From positions 65,286,782-65,350,781 of the forward strand of contig NC_083344.1 of assembly GCF_019175385.1 (NCBI RefSeq): DNA of 64,000 nt. Reading direction: 5' to 3'. Under the pieces are notes generated by a model. The model worked only from the letters and a program-made list of their open reading frames with translations, searched no databases and had not been told where the DNA came from. Made by a program: the position numbers and the translations under genes. Shown here one piece after another: positions 46,755 through 59,346 of the stretch; position 1 is the stretch's first letter; every line of letters starts with the position of its first letter. This DNA is from Lycium barbarum. Its lineage: Eukaryota > Streptophyta > Magnoliopsida > Solanales > Solanaceae.

Positions 46755-48063
46755 GCACATATTCCTCCTTCCCCAATATTATTATATCATAATTACTCTA
46801 CTTTAATATTCGGAGAAAGACAATATCCACTTATCCTGTAGCAATGGCTACCTTAATTTCAATACCCAACTTGATCAGTACGTTTAGTACCTCATAAGAT
46901 AAATCATAAGGCTCATATGTTTCCTGTTGTCAAATGACCTTCACCACATTTGCTGGAAAAAAAAAGGAATAAGATACCTTTCCTTAGAAGGATCTCATCC
47001 GTCCTTTTATTTACAGCCTAGTCTTTATCACCTATCCTTAAACATCTATTTGAAGTTCTAAAGGAAAACTCGAATAAAATTTTGTATACATTTTCCCCCA
47101 CGGTTAGAAAAGTCCTTGACTCTCATGGTTGGTTAAATACTATCATGACCTCTGAAATTTCCAATGCCTAAAAAATTGTCGCAGTCACAAATCAACACAA
47201 GCGACTGCTTTTCGTCCTTAATCCTGGGGTCGCTAGCGGTAACAAAATGTCTTAGTCGCAATTATCCATGATTACTTTGGTGATTAACTTCGTTAAAATT
47301 GTCATTCGCCCACAATTAGATAATATCCCATAATAATCACACATAGCATAAGAAGTGTTAATAAAAGGACCCATGTACCTATAGTCGACCTGTCCTGATC
47401 CCGGTCTGGGGAACTGTGTAGTGAAACATCTCCTTCGTCATCCCCTCACCATCTACTAGTCAGCTTCTCCTCGTCTTCCCTGTCATAGTCCGTACAGTAT
47501 AAGTACTCTGGTAACTACTGATTGATCGAAGGCCAACACAGAGGGCTAGAATACGCTGTAACACTCACACTAGTAGCTGCTCAAACAAAATGCCATCACA
47601 GGAGAAACTAGAGGATCTAAATCTAGTAAAACCTCAGGAGCCTTTTGCTCCATTAGGGTCTCGTACGAACCCTCAGACAGCTCTGTGTCGTAGCTAGCCT
47701 ATGATGGATCCTCCTCTATAGGGGTCACAGACTCTGAGGGAGTCGTCTCAATGTCCTCGGAAGGATCAGTCTCCATAAAATAACTGAGGCTCCTCCTAAT
47801 CTACCCAGGGGGTGATGCTAGTCCAAAATATAGCCTCGGGAACTTCCTTGCACCCCCATAATCGGAACCCGTCCTCTTCATCTGAATCAAGAGAGTTAGA
47901 ACCGATCTACCTAGACTTTGGCCCTATCGCACGATCTAAGATAAGAAGAAAGGTCAATAGTTCCTAAATGCCCCGCAACCTCTTGTTCATAAGGGTGGTG
48001 CGCTTCACACCCATAAACAAGACTCTACTGGACACGATCTGTAGACACACCCCAGGACGGAAC
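45243..48063 (-). other. TE-F internal region, noncoding
   Basis: Strongly C/T-rich on plus, without protein-like frames apart from the weak acidic one below. Includes a 24-nt poly(dG) (46342-46365) and a TA array (46702-46750). Confidence 0.6.
47575..47790 (-). pseudogene. Possible gag N-terminal remnant in TE-F
   Basis: On minus one frame reads an acidic, Thr/Ser/Pro-rich protein (METDPSEDIETTPSESVTPI...) with a single TAG about two fifths of the way along. It lies about 280 bp inside the primer site, where gag starts in other elements, but no gag domain or zinc knuckle follows. It may be a leftover gag leader or chance. Confidence 0.3.
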
Positions 48064-48076
48064 TGCTCTGATACCA
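48064..48076 (-). other. TE-F primer binding site (initiator Met tRNA)
   Basis: On minus TGGTATCAGAGCA, three bases inside the LTR boundary at 48080. Confidence 0.92.
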
Positions 48077-48754
48077 CTTTGTCACGCCCCAAACTGAGGA
48101 GTCGTGACGAGTGTCGGACCTTTTCTGAGCAAGCACTCCTACTTTCGAACTTGAAACTCACTGAGCAAGATAGTGGCCCATATATGACTTTTAACTGAAT
48201 TATACACGTCGGTGATATCAACAGAACAAACTCCACGCCCAAAACTCATAACCATCATTTACATAGATGTACAGAAAATACCACTGTAAGCCGACTAGGC
48301 CGCTACATCTGTCGTATAATGGAATAAGAACTGACAAGGCTATCTAACTTTCTAACAACATACAAATGTCCACAGACCTCTTACGAAATATAAACTGTAG
48401 GAAGGACGGGACAAAGCCTAGTCATACTCATGTGTACATATCAAAATATCATACTAAAAGACAGTGGCTTCGGACGAAGTGGAGCGCACTGACTACAGCT
48501 GAGAGAAAATCCTAGTGTGCTGGGCTACTCGCCTGACTACCTGAACCTGCGGGCATGAACGCGGCGTCCACAAGAAGGGACATCAGTACGAATAATGTAC
48601 TAAGTATGTAAGGCATGAAAATAACATAAAAAAGAGCGTGGAACATAAAATGAGACCAAGATAACCTGTCATCTGGGAACGAACAATATGTAATGCTTGT
48701 ATCTTAGAAATCATATGTAAGTAAGCACATACACGTATATATGTAATATAAATT

Positions 48755-49135
48755 TTAGTGTTGCGGAATGTGCAACCCGATCCATAAATGTTAACGCTGT
48801 GGAACATATAGCCCAATCCATAAATATCATATGTTAGTGCCGAGCAACGTACAACCTGATCTATAAATATCATATTGCAGTGCCAAGGAACGTATGGCCC
48901 GATCCATAAATATCATATGTTAGTGCCGAGGAACGTACGACCCGATCTATAAATATAATATGTTAGTGCCGAAAAACGTACGACCCGATCCATAAATATA
49001 ATATGTTAGTGCCGAGGAACGTACGGCCCGATCCATATATATATATATATATGTTAGCGCCGCGGAACGTACGACCCGATTCATAAATATAATATGTTAT
49101 TACCGAGGAACGTACGACCCGATCCATATATATAA
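48755..49135 (-). repeat. 43-bp tandem array, TE-F 5' LTR
   Basis: About eight units of the GTTAGTGCCGAGGAACGTAC family and a short TA run. Confidence 0.85.
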
Positions 49136-49350
49136 TATATACATAAACATAATGTAAATAATATGCATGAAAGCTCATTTGAAAGATACAACTTTATCGG
49201 AGTGAAGTAAGGTCGGTAACTTCCGATTTATATTATGGAACAATCATTATCGCTATATCTCACCTAGAAGGAACAAGTAACATAAGGTGAGAACAACAAC
49301 AATGAGTAGAATCAAGGAAATCATGAAATAAACTCAATAATCTCATAATA

Positions 49351-49355
49351 GCATT
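49351..49355. repeat. Target-site duplication of TE-E, left
   Basis: GCATT; repeated at 59342-59346. Confidence 0.92.
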
Positions 49356-51770
49356 TGTCACGACTCGACTAGGGGGCCATGACGGGTACCCGGAGCTGAC
49401 TACCGAGCACCACTCAATACACTAGTCATCATACTCATCCTTAACACATATAAACTCTTCAGGAAATGCATAAATATACATAGGCCCTCACGGGCTGCAA
49501 AAAAGGATATACAAGAACAATAAAATGTAGTCATCATGGGACATCTACTAACCACACATACGTATCTATGAGCCTCTACTAGAGTGCTAGACATAAGGAC
49601 GGGATAGGGCCCCGTCGTGCCCAAATATATACACAAAATAATATCTCAAAAATGGCACCTCCGGAATAATGGAGAGCTCATGTAAATCTGCTGAGTAGCT
49701 CCTAGGAATATGGGCCAGCTCCCTGTCTACCTGTGGGCATGAACACAGCGTCCAAAAAAGAAAGGACATCAGTACGAACATTGTACTAAGTATGTAAGGC
49801 ATGAACAATAATAACATATCAAAGAGATAGGAACACATTAAGTGAGGAAACAACCTGTAACTGAATGTCACTTAAGACGGGATAATGCATGCTAACTTAC
49901 ATCAAAAACATCATCATATCAAGTATGCACATATAAACTGCTCGACCATATAGGTATGGTGTAATCATCATTAGCCCGCGTCTGGGGTAAACATCATGCC
50001 GCCCACTAGTGGTGTCTGCCCATGCCCTCTGGACATGGTGTATATGCCGCCCGCCTTAGAGGTGTTTGCCCGGCCATATAGGCATGGTGTAATATCATCA
50101 TCATATACTTATCATAAAGCATGCATAAAAAATCAAGGACAAGCTATAAATCTATCGGGGTGACATAAGGTCGAGAACCCCCGATTCCATTATGGAGTGG
50201 TCATAATCGTCATGCCTCACCTTGAAGGAACTAACATTTTAAGGTGAGTGTAACAACAATGAATATCATCAAGGAATCATTAGCTTCATAAGAATATTAT
50301 ATCATAAGCTTTGGAATCCCTAGACTTAGACTCATCATCATCATTATCATCATATTCGTAACATATCTCTTATCTTTATCTCATGAGAAGTTTTTTATAA
50401 ACATAGACTCATAGTTTCCGGAATGTAAGAAAGTCATGGAAAGATAAAGGGAGTTATGTCATAGGAATCATGCCTTAGAAAGAGAAGGGACTAGCCTCAC
50501 ATACCTTTTCGCCTTTCTAACTTGCCGACTAAACGCTTCCTTCCAAGTTTGCGACTCTACATTCAAGGGAATTCGTGCTAGAATTAGATAATCGGCAATA
50601 TACTTAAGCATAATCTAAGGCTAACGAAAATTGGGCAGCATTTTATTTGTTTCTACAACTTATTCCATATGATATATCAGCTCCAAAACATCAATAACAA
50701 CATTCATAATACCATAATCACTAACTTCGACAAGTTCGACATTACTCAATTCTCCAAATTTCATCTCAAGGTCATCCATAACCATGGCCATCACTCAATG
50801 TCATATTCATTCACATATAATGCTTCTCCAACATTCTTAATATCATTTATAACAAGATTATACTCATAATATATCAAGAGTCATGAATCATGTCAAACTA
50901 CTATTCAAGAATATCACAATTTCCATATTTGAACTCCATGTTCTACTTTCTTCCCAATCCACGTTACTCAACAATTCCATATTCTTAATAACATGAAATG
51001 ATCATAAAACTCACCTATGATTATGTAGGAACGGTTTTTGGATGGAAATGGCTCACTTGAAGAAAACCCTAGCTCCACTTCCAAAGAAATTCTTGACCTT
51101 TAGCACCCCTAAAGAGCTTCCTCGCACTTGATTTCCTTGGATTAATGATGTTGATCTTTGTTTTGCCTTGGATTTATGCTAATGAAATATGTAGAACCTT
51201 CTAGAGGTCTTGAGAGAGGTGGAGAAGTGAGAAAAATAAAAAATTAGGAGTGGAAACATATATTTATAACTTGGAAATTATTCAGCCCGTCGAGACTTAT
51301 ACGGACCCTTATACGGTCCGTATAACATTATACAGTCGTATAAGTGTTCTTATTTCACCATCAGGGAAATCTCCATTTCTGTTGGTTATACGGACCCTTA
51401 TACGGACCGTATAAGTGGTCGTATAACTCCACTTTTCTGAAATTATTCCCGTCGTTTCGTTTGATATCCATTCCTTGTGGAACCTTCTTAGAACTTGTTT
51501 AACACTTTATTGACAATCTAAGGAGCGTTATAACTTCTCCTTATGACGTTATTAAATCAACATTTGCTTGGTACTTTGCAAACCCCTTTCCAAACACGAC
51601 TTATGCTTTACATTTTCTAACGAACTTTTTTTTTCTCTTGCCTCAAATGTCTTTGGAATCTTAATTAGATTCGTTAAGTAACCTTTCTTACTAGTAGGAA
51701 CATCGCATAAATATCAACCTGCGTTAGTCTACCTACCACATGACGACATGAAATTTTCCGAGGTGTAACA
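49356..51770 (-). repeat. TE-E 3' LTR
   Basis: Plus-strand ends TGTCACGACTC and GGTGTAACA. On minus: ACGGACC/GGTCCGT dyads (51297-51425), TATAAATATATG (51257-51268), donor-like ATAG|GTGAGT (boundary 51014/51015) and AAAAG|GTATGTGAGG (50504/50505), a repeat tract (49945-50100), hairpin (49769-49789, one mismatch), acceptor-like ACAG|GT (49730/49731) and GC-rich hairpin (49598-49616). Confidence 0.94.
51257..51425 (-). promoter_or_regulatory. TE-E 3' LTR palindromes and TATA box
   Basis: Several TATACGG(A/T)CCGTATA palindromes, complete or partial, lie 30-160 bp upstream of TATAAATATATG. Confidence 0.55.
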
Positions 51771-51784
51771 CTCTTCCCCCCTTT
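51771..51784 (-). other. TE-E polypurine tract
   Basis: On minus AAAGGGGGGAAGAG abuts the LTR; the GAGGACTAATG block is next to it. Confidence 0.88.
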
Positions 51785-51953
51785 AAAAACATTAGTCCTC
51801 GAATGTTAAGTTCTTGAGAATCCTATAGAAATTTCGCCAGAGTTTCCCCTATAATGTAGCGCTATCATCCTATCACAACAGCCCACAATAACATCGCCTC
51901 ACAGGGCTACAACACAATAGCAAGCAAAATATGGCCACACACGACCAAAAGCA
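51785..51953 (-). other. TE-E 3' untranslated region
   Basis: Noncoding, matches the corresponding part of TE-2 (11370-11559). Confidence 0.65.
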
Positions 51954-53560
51954 TTAAAAGAAAGCATTACATACCTCATAATACTTGTGTCTAATCTTAA
52001 TATCTTCCGGGGGTTGAAAAAATTGCGGATACTTGGATCTCATATTTTCTTCCACTTCCCATGACATTTCCTCTCGATTATTATTTCGCCACAAGACCTT
52101 AACTGAGGCTACCTCTTTATTTCTAAGTTTCTGTACTTGCCTGTCTAATATAGAAATGGGTACCTCTTCATAAGTCAACTTTTCCATAACTTGAACATCG
52201 TCTACCGTCATGATTTTAGTGGGATATCCGACACACTTACAGAGCATTGATACATGGAAAACTGGATGAATAGATTCAAGCTCTGGGGATAAGTCTAGTT
52301 CATAAGCTACTTGGCCTATCTTGCGGACAATCTTATAAGGTCAATGTATCGAGGACTTAATTTTCCCTTCTTACCAAATCTCATCACACCTTTCATCGGT
52401 GATATCTTTAGGAATACCCAATCATCACTTTGAAATTCTAAGTCTCGCCGACGGTTGTCCGCATAAGATTTCTGGCGACTTTGGGCCGTCACTAATCGAT
52501 CTCGGATAACCTTGACCTTTTTCACTGCTTGTTGAATCAATTCTGGGCCTATTAATTGTGTCTCTCCTACTTCAAACCACCCCATTGGGGATCTGCACTT
52601 TCTTCCATATAGGGCTTCATATGGAGCCATTTGGATGCTGGAATAGAAGCTATTATTATACGCAAACTCAATAAGCGGCAAGTGATCATCCCAACTACCT
52701 CCCAAATCTAGTACACATGCCCGCAACATATTTTCCAAGGTCTAAATAGTGCGTTCAGCTTGTCCATCAGTTTGTGGATGGAACGCTGTGCTAAGCTTTA
52801 CCTGAGTACCCAAACCTTCTTGAAAGGACTTTCAGAATTAAGCTGTAAATTGTGCTCCCCTATCTGTGATAGTAGATATCGGGACACCATGAAGTCGCAC
52901 TATCTCCTTGAGATATAACCTTGCATAATCTTCTGCTGAATATATGGTTCGGACTGGAAAAAAATGAGCCGATTTCGTGAGTCTGTCCACGATCACCCAT
53001 ATGGAGTCATACTTGCATCGGGAACGAGGCAAACCTACGATGAAATCCATGTTAATCACTTCCCATTTCAAGGCTGGAATTTCCATGCCTTGTAACAATC
53101 CTCTTGGCTTTTGATGCTCAATTTTCACTTGTTGGCAATTTGGACATTGAGCTACAAATTCTGCTATGTCTTTCTTCATTCCATCCCACCAATACATTAA
53201 CTTGAGATCATGATACATCTTTGTTTCCCCTGGGTGAATGGAATACCCCGAGTAATGAGCTTCTTCTCAAATCCAACGACGTAGCCCCGCAACGTTTGGA
53301 ACACATAGCCTATCTCGGTACCTAAGAACCCCATCTGTAGAAACTTTAAATGGCGACTTCTCGTTTTCCGAAAATGTATCTCTATAATGAGTCAACTAAG
53401 GGTCTTCATATTGGCGCTCTCTCACCTCCATATCTAAGGATGAAATAGATGGGTTATGAATACCAATTCCTGTATCGCCTGAATCAATTAGACAAATTCT
53501 GAGGCTGGCTAGCTGGTGGAGCTCACTAATTCATTCTTTCTTCTCCGAAGGAAACTCGCA
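51954..53560 (-). pseudogene. TE-E pol: integrase and chromodomain
   Basis: The zinc region and first catalytic part are open at 52838-53218 (CPNC, NMDF, TDRG), then a stop. The rest of the core with the linker is open at 52316-52738. A frameshift near 52335 (after SPRYI) moves the chromodomain into another frame (51954-52247, ending SKYPQFF). Upstream of 53218 the frame is crossed by several stops in the region joining RNase H to integrase. The Glu-containing motif (QAERT) lies in the short gap near 52750, interrupted by a TAG after it. Not functional. Confidence 0.9.
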
Positions 53561-54660
53561 TAGACTTCCCATTTATTTGCGGCTAAGTGCATCAGCTACC
53601 ACATTCGCTTTTTCGGGGTGGTATAAAATACTCACATCATAATCTTTCAGTAGTTCTAACCATCACCTTTGTCGAAGATTGAACTCTTTCTGCTTGAAAA
53701 TTTATTGGAGACTCTTGTGATCTGTATAAATATCAACATGAACGCCATACAAGTAATGTCTCCACATTTTTAGCGCATGAATAACCGCGACCAATTCAAG
53801 ATCATGGGTCGGATAGTTCTTTTCATGTTTCCACAGCTGCCTTGAGGCATAGGCAATGACTTTACCGTATTGCATTAGCACACAGCCTAACCCAACACCA
53901 GAGGCATCACAATACACAACATAACCATCTGGTCCTTCCGGAAGTGTCAGGACCGGGGATGAAGTTAATTTATCCTTCAATTCCTGGAAATTGCGTTCAC
54001 AAGCATCAGTCCACTGAAATTTTGCTGATTTCTGAGTTAGCTTCGTTAATGGTGCTGAAATAGAGGAAAACGCTTCCACAAATCTTCTATAGTAACCAGC
54101 CAGTCTAAGAAAACTACAGACTTCTGTAGGCGTTGTAGGCCTTGGCCTAGTCTTCACAGCCTCAATTTTTTTAGTATCAACTCGAATGCCGTCAGCTGAA
54201 ACGATATGGCCCAGAAAAGTCACAGAATTTAGCCAAAACTCACATTTCGAAAACTTAGCATACAAATCGCGAGTCCGAAGAATCCCAAGGACAATACGCA
54301 AATGATCTGCATGTTATGTTTCTAACCGAGAATATACTAGAATATCATCGATAAACACGATCACAAAAAAGTCTAGAAAGGGCCTGAATACATTATTCAT
54401 CAAATTCATAGACACTGCCGGAGCATTATTCAACCCAAATGACATCACCCGAAATTCATAGTGGCCATATATCGTTCTGAAAGCTGTCTTGGGAATATCT
54501 TCCTCTCTAACTCTTACTTGGTGATACCCCGATCTTAGATCAATTTTGGAAAACCATTTGGCACCCTGTAATTGGTCAAACAAATCATCAATTCTTGGAA
54601 GCAGATATTTATTCTTTATCGCCACCTTATTCAGCTGCCTATAGTCAATGCACATTCGTA
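53561..54660 (-). pseudogene. TE-E pol: reverse transcriptase and RNase H
   Basis: RT is open from 54655 with FIDD intact (about 54340-54352) to a stop at 54314 after SRLET. The same frame continues at 54301 through the connection domain ([14 protein letters not shown]) and RNase H ([17 protein letters not shown]) to a TAA at 53702, where other copies have Tyr. Further stops follow. Catalytic residues look preserved, so inactivation is by termination codons. Confidence 0.9.
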
Positions 54661-55560
54661 GGGAACCTTATTTCTCACAAATAGGACTGGTGCTCTCCAC
54701 GGTGATGAACTGGGCCTAATGAATCTCTTCTCGAGCAAATCTTTTAGTTGTGCCTTTAGCTCCTTCAGCTCTACAGGAGCCATCCGGTAAGGAGGAATAG
54801 GTATAGGCTTAGTGTCCAGCAACACGTCGATAACAAAATCAATCTCTCTTTCCGGAGGAAGTCTTGGAAGTTCATCTGGATATGCATCCGGAAATTCATT
54901 CACTACTGGGACGGGTTGAAAAGTCAGTGGCTTTGCTTCGGTATCATGAACTAGGACTAGATGATAAATATAGCCTTTGGTGATCATCTTCCTCGCCTTA
55001 AGGTAGGAAATAAACCTACCTCTGGGAGACGCTGTATTACCTTTCCATTCAAGTACGGGTTCTCTCGGGAATTGGAATCGAACTATCTTCATTCTGCAAT
55101 CCACTTTAGCATAACAAGAGGCCAACCAATCCATGCCCATAATTACATCAAAGTCTAACATTTCCAGCTCAATCATGTCAACTTTAGTTTGACGATCACA
55201 TACCGGAGTAGATACCTCGAAAGGTTTAATTGGCTCGGGTTTCACCCCAATGCGGCAAGGAATATAGGGAGTAATATAAGACAACGTAGAGCCCGGATCA
55301 ATCAATGTATAAACGTCATGAGAGAATATGGATAGTATACCTGTGACCACATCCGGGGAGGACTCAAGATCCTGTTGTCCGGCTAAAGCATAAATACGGG
55401 GCTGGGTACCACCTGAAATGGATGCTCCCCCTCCACCCCTACTACGACCTACTGGAATCTGGGGAGTCTGCCCTATCGGGCACACAGACGAGGAAGAACC
55501 GGCTGCGGATCCTGTGGGCTGAGCCCCAACTCTACCACTCATCGATGGATAATCTCGCAT
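54661..55560 (-). pseudogene. TE-E pol: protease and start of RT
   Basis: Opens just after the damaged zinc knuckle. The protease motif DPGSTLSY is near residue 87, and MDWLASCYA and the RT N terminus ([13 protein letters not shown]) follow. A frameshift near 54665 (in FVRNK) separates it from the rest of RT. About 18 residues present in TE-2 between STPV and the next block (around 55205) are missing, probably a deletion. Confidence 0.88.
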
Positions 55561-56686
55561 TATATGCCCAACCTGACCACAGGCATAACAAGCATCTGAA
55601 CCTCGGTGACACTAACTGGAATGTAATCTGCCGCATTGGCTACATCGCGGTACCGGTGGTCTCCGCTAGCTAGGATCAACTCCAAACTGAGAACCTGAGA
55701 CTCTCGAACTCTGACCCGGACCAGAATAAATGGGGTGATTAGATCTCTTGCCCGCAAACTGAGGGGGTGAACTCATTACGGACTGGCCTGAATATCTAGA
55801 ATATTGTTGCCGCTGACCCCCTCTATACTCACTACTAGCACTAGCAGATCTGGCTCTCTTGCTCTGTCCTTTGTCAATATCACGCTCACCCCTCTGCGGC
55901 TGTTGCTGCTCTTCTAAATTCTGGGCATGAGCCTGAATACGAAAAATATCCATCCCCTCCTGGAGTGAAGCTGTCAAACAGTCTTTGAACAAATGTGGCC
56001 CCAAGCCATTCACAAACCTATGTACTCTATCTCCTATGTCAGCCACCATAGTCGGAGCATACCTAGCCAATGAATTAAAGTGAAGGCTATACTCCCGGGC
56101 ACTTATATTCCCTTGCTTCAAATTCAAGAATTTATCAGCTCTGTCCTGACGAACCTCGGGTGACAAATAGTGGCGGATAAAAGCATCTACGAATTCTTTC
56201 CAAACTGGGGGAGGTGCGTTTTCCTTTCTTGAAGATATCTAGTTATTATACCAAAGAACTGCCACATCTCGGAGTCTATAAGATGCCAACTCCACAGATT
56301 CAGTATCGGAGGCATGGATGATTCTCAGCGTTCTCAGCATCTTATCAATAAAACCTTGCGGGTCTTCATCCGGATTTGACCCTAAAAATTCTGGGGGATT
56401 TAAACTCATGAAATCAGGGGCTCAAGCACTAGTGGCCCTGTCACCTGGACCTATACTATGCCACTGAGCCTAAGCGGCAACTAGCTGTGCCAATAGTTGA
56501 AGGCATCAGAGCAGGAGTTGAAGCCCTCTCTTGTTCTTCTAGAAAAGGCGGAGTGGGAGAGGTATTGGATGGAGCCTTATTTTGGGATTCACTTTCTTTT
56601 ACATTCGTTGGCGGCTCCCTTTCTATCCACCTTTCTGTCGTGGCCTTACCCTTCTGGGCGGCTGTAGCTTTTATATTTACCGGCAT
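55561..56686 (-). pseudogene. TE-E gag, broken
   Basis: The start MPVNIKATAAQKGK at 56686 aligns with TE-2 gag. The N-terminal linker frame ends at 56456. The capsid domain (SLNPPEFLGSNPDEDP) continues in another frame with a stop at about 56239. The C-terminal part is open at 55666-56166 (REYSLHFNSLARYAP), followed by a stop. The zinc knuckle (CYACGQVGHIMRDY, about 55550-55595) has Tyr in place of the last Cys. Confidence 0.88.
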
Positions 56687-56877
56687 CGCTGAAATCATAA
56701 CGCACAATTAGGGAGGAGAAAGTCTTATAACATGGCTCTATGACACGATCTAATAAGAAGAAGAACGGTCATTTTTCCTAAATGCCCCTCAGCCTCCTTT
56801 TTATAAGTGTGGTGCGCCTCACACCCATAAACAAGATTCTACGGGACACGGCTCATAGACACACCCTAGGACGGAAC

Positions 56878-56890
56878 TGCTCTGATACCA
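56878..56890 (-). other. TE-E primer binding site (initiator Met tRNA)
   Basis: On minus TGGTATCAGAGCA. Confidence 0.92.
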
Positions 56891-56894
56891 CTTT

Positions 56895-59341
56895 TTTCAC
56901 GACCCGATTAGGGAGCCATGATGAGTACCCGGAGCTGACTACCGAGCACCACTCAATATACTAGTCATCATACTCATCCTGAACACATATAAACTCTTCA
57001 GGCAATGCATAAATATACATAGGCCCTCACGGCTGCAAAAAAGGATATACAAGAACGTACAATAAAGTCATCATGGGACATCTACTAACCATACATACGT
57101 ATCTACGAGCCTCTACTACAGTGATAAAAATAAGGACGGGACAGGATCCCGTCGTGCCCAAATATATGCACAAAATAATATCTCAAAAAGGGGACCTCCT
57201 GAATTATGGAGTGCCCCTGTAAATCTGCTGAGTAGCTCCTCGGAATCTGGGCCACCTCCATGTCTACTTGTGGGCATGAACACAGCGTCCAAAAAGAAAG
57301 GACGTCAGTACGAATATTGTACTGAGTATGTAAGGCATGAACAGTAATAACATATCGAAGATATAGGAAGACATTAATTGAGGAAACAACCTGTAACTGA
57401 ATGTCACTTAAGACGGGATAATGCATGCAAACTTACATCATAAACATCATCATATCAAGTATGCATATATAAACTGCCCGACCATATAGGTACGGTGTAA
57501 TCATCAGTAGCCCGCGTCCAGGCCTCCCGCGTCCGGGGTAAACATCTCATGCCGCCCACTAGTGGTGTCTGGCCATGCCCTCTTGACATGGTGTATATGC
57601 TGCTCGCCTTAGCGGTGTCTGCCCGGCCATATAGGCACGGTATAATCTCATCATCATATACTTATCAAAAAGCTTGCATAAAAACTCAAGGATAAGCTAT
57701 AACTCTATCGGGGTGACGTAAGGTCGAGAACCCACGATTCCATTATGGAGTAGTCATAATCGTCATGCCTCACCTTGAAGGAACTAGCATTTTAAGGTGA
57801 GTGTAACAACAATGAATATCATCAGGGAATTATTAGCTTCATAAGAATGTTATATCATAAGCTTTGGAATCTCAAGACTTAGACTAAACATCATCACTAT
57901 CATATTCGTAACATATCTCTTATCTTTATCTCATGAGAAGCTCTTTATAAACATAGACTCATAGTTTCCGAAATGTAAGAAAGTCATGGAAAGATAAAGG
58001 GAGTCATGTCATAGGAATCATGCCTTAGAAACAGAAGGGACTAGCCTCACATACCTTTTCACCTTTCAAACTTGCCGACTAAACGCTTCCTTCCAAGTTT
58101 GCGATTCTACATTCAAGGGAATTTGTGCTAGAATTAGATAATCGGAAATATACTTAAGCATAATCTAAGGCTAATGAAAATTGGGCAGCATTTCCTTTGT
58201 TTCTACAACTTATTCCATATGATATATCTGCTCCAAAACATCAATAACAGCATTCATAATACCATAATCACTAACTTCGACAAGTTCGACATTATTCAAT
58301 TCTCCAAATTTCCTCTCAAGGTCATCCATAACCATGGCCATCACCCAATGTCATATTCATTCACATATAATTCTTCTCCAACGTTCTTAATATCATTTCT
58401 AACAACATTATACTCATAATATATCAAGTGTCATGATTCATGTCAAACTACTATTCAAGAATATCACAATTTCCATATTTGAACTCCATGTTCTACTTTC
58501 TTCCTCAATCCACGTTATTCAACAATTCCATATTCTTAATAATATGAAATGATCATAAAAATCACCTTTGATTATGTAGGAACGAGTTTTGGATGGAAAT
58601 GGCTCACTTCAAGAAAACCCTAGCTCCACTTCCAAAGAAATTCTTGACCTTTAGTAACCCTAAAGAGCTTCCTCGCACTTGATTTCCTTGGATTAATGAT
58701 GTTGATCTTTGTTTTGCCTAGGATTTATGTTAATGAAATATGTAGAACCTTCTAGAGGTCTTGAGAGAGGTGGAGAAGAGAGAAAAATGAAAAATGAGGA
58801 GTGGAAACATATATTTATACTTGGAAATTATTCAGCCCGTCAGGACTTATACGGACCCTTATACGGTCCGTATAACATTATACGGTCCGTATAAGTGTTC
58901 TTATTTCACCATCAGGGAAATCTCCATTTCTGTTGAGTTATACGGACCCTTATACGGACCGTATAAAGTTATACGGACCGTATAAGTGGTCGTATGACTC
59001 CACTTTTCTGAAATTACTTCCGTCGTTTCATTTGATCTCCAATCCTTATGGAACCTTCTTAGCACTTGTTTAACACTTTATTGACAATCTAAGGAGCGTT
59101 ATAACTTCTCCTTATGACGTTATTAAATCAACACTTGCTCGGTACTTTGCAAACGCCTTTCCAAACACGATTTATGCTTTACATTCTCCAACAAACTTTT
59201 TTTTTCTCTTGCCTCGAACGTCTTTGGAATATTAATTAGATTCGTTAAGTAACCTTTCTTACTTGTAGGGATATCGCATACATCTCACCCTGCATTAGTC
59301 TACCTACCACATGACGACATTAAATGTTTCAAGGTGTAACA
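56895..59341 (-). repeat. TE-E 5' LTR
   Basis: The inner end is TTTCACGACC (TG decayed to TT); the outer end is GGTGTAACA. On minus it has palindromes (58847-58996), TATAAATATATG (58808-58819), a donor-like site (about 58560), a perfect hairpin (57305-57325) and a GC-rich hairpin (57135-57153). Confidence 0.94.
58808..58996 (-). promoter_or_regulatory. TE-E 5' LTR palindromes and TATA box
   Basis: TTATACGGTCCGTATAA-type palindromes, at least three nearly complete, precede TATAAATATATG. The array is more complete than in the 3' LTR. Confidence 0.58.
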
Positions 59342-59346
59342 GCATT
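59342..59346. repeat. Target-site duplication of TE-E, right
   Basis: GCATT, identical to 49351-49355. Confidence 0.92.

Larger units (their letters stand above)
48080..49355 (-). repeat. TE-F 5' LTR, part next to the primer site
   Basis: Matches 37825 onward but as a single copy, with one 43-bp array (48755-49135) and one hairpin (48583-48603, one mismatch). It is interrupted by TE-E at GCATT. Confidence 0.9.
49356..59341 (-). mobile_element. TE-E: complete Ty3/gypsy Tekay/Del-like retrotransposon, reversed
   Basis: 9986 bp with LTRs of 2415 (3') and 2447 bp (5'), primer site, gag-pol, polypurine tract and perfect GCATT duplication in the 5' LTR of TE-F. Coding is close to TE-1 and TE-2 but broken by many stops and at least three frameshifts. 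Confidence 0.95.
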
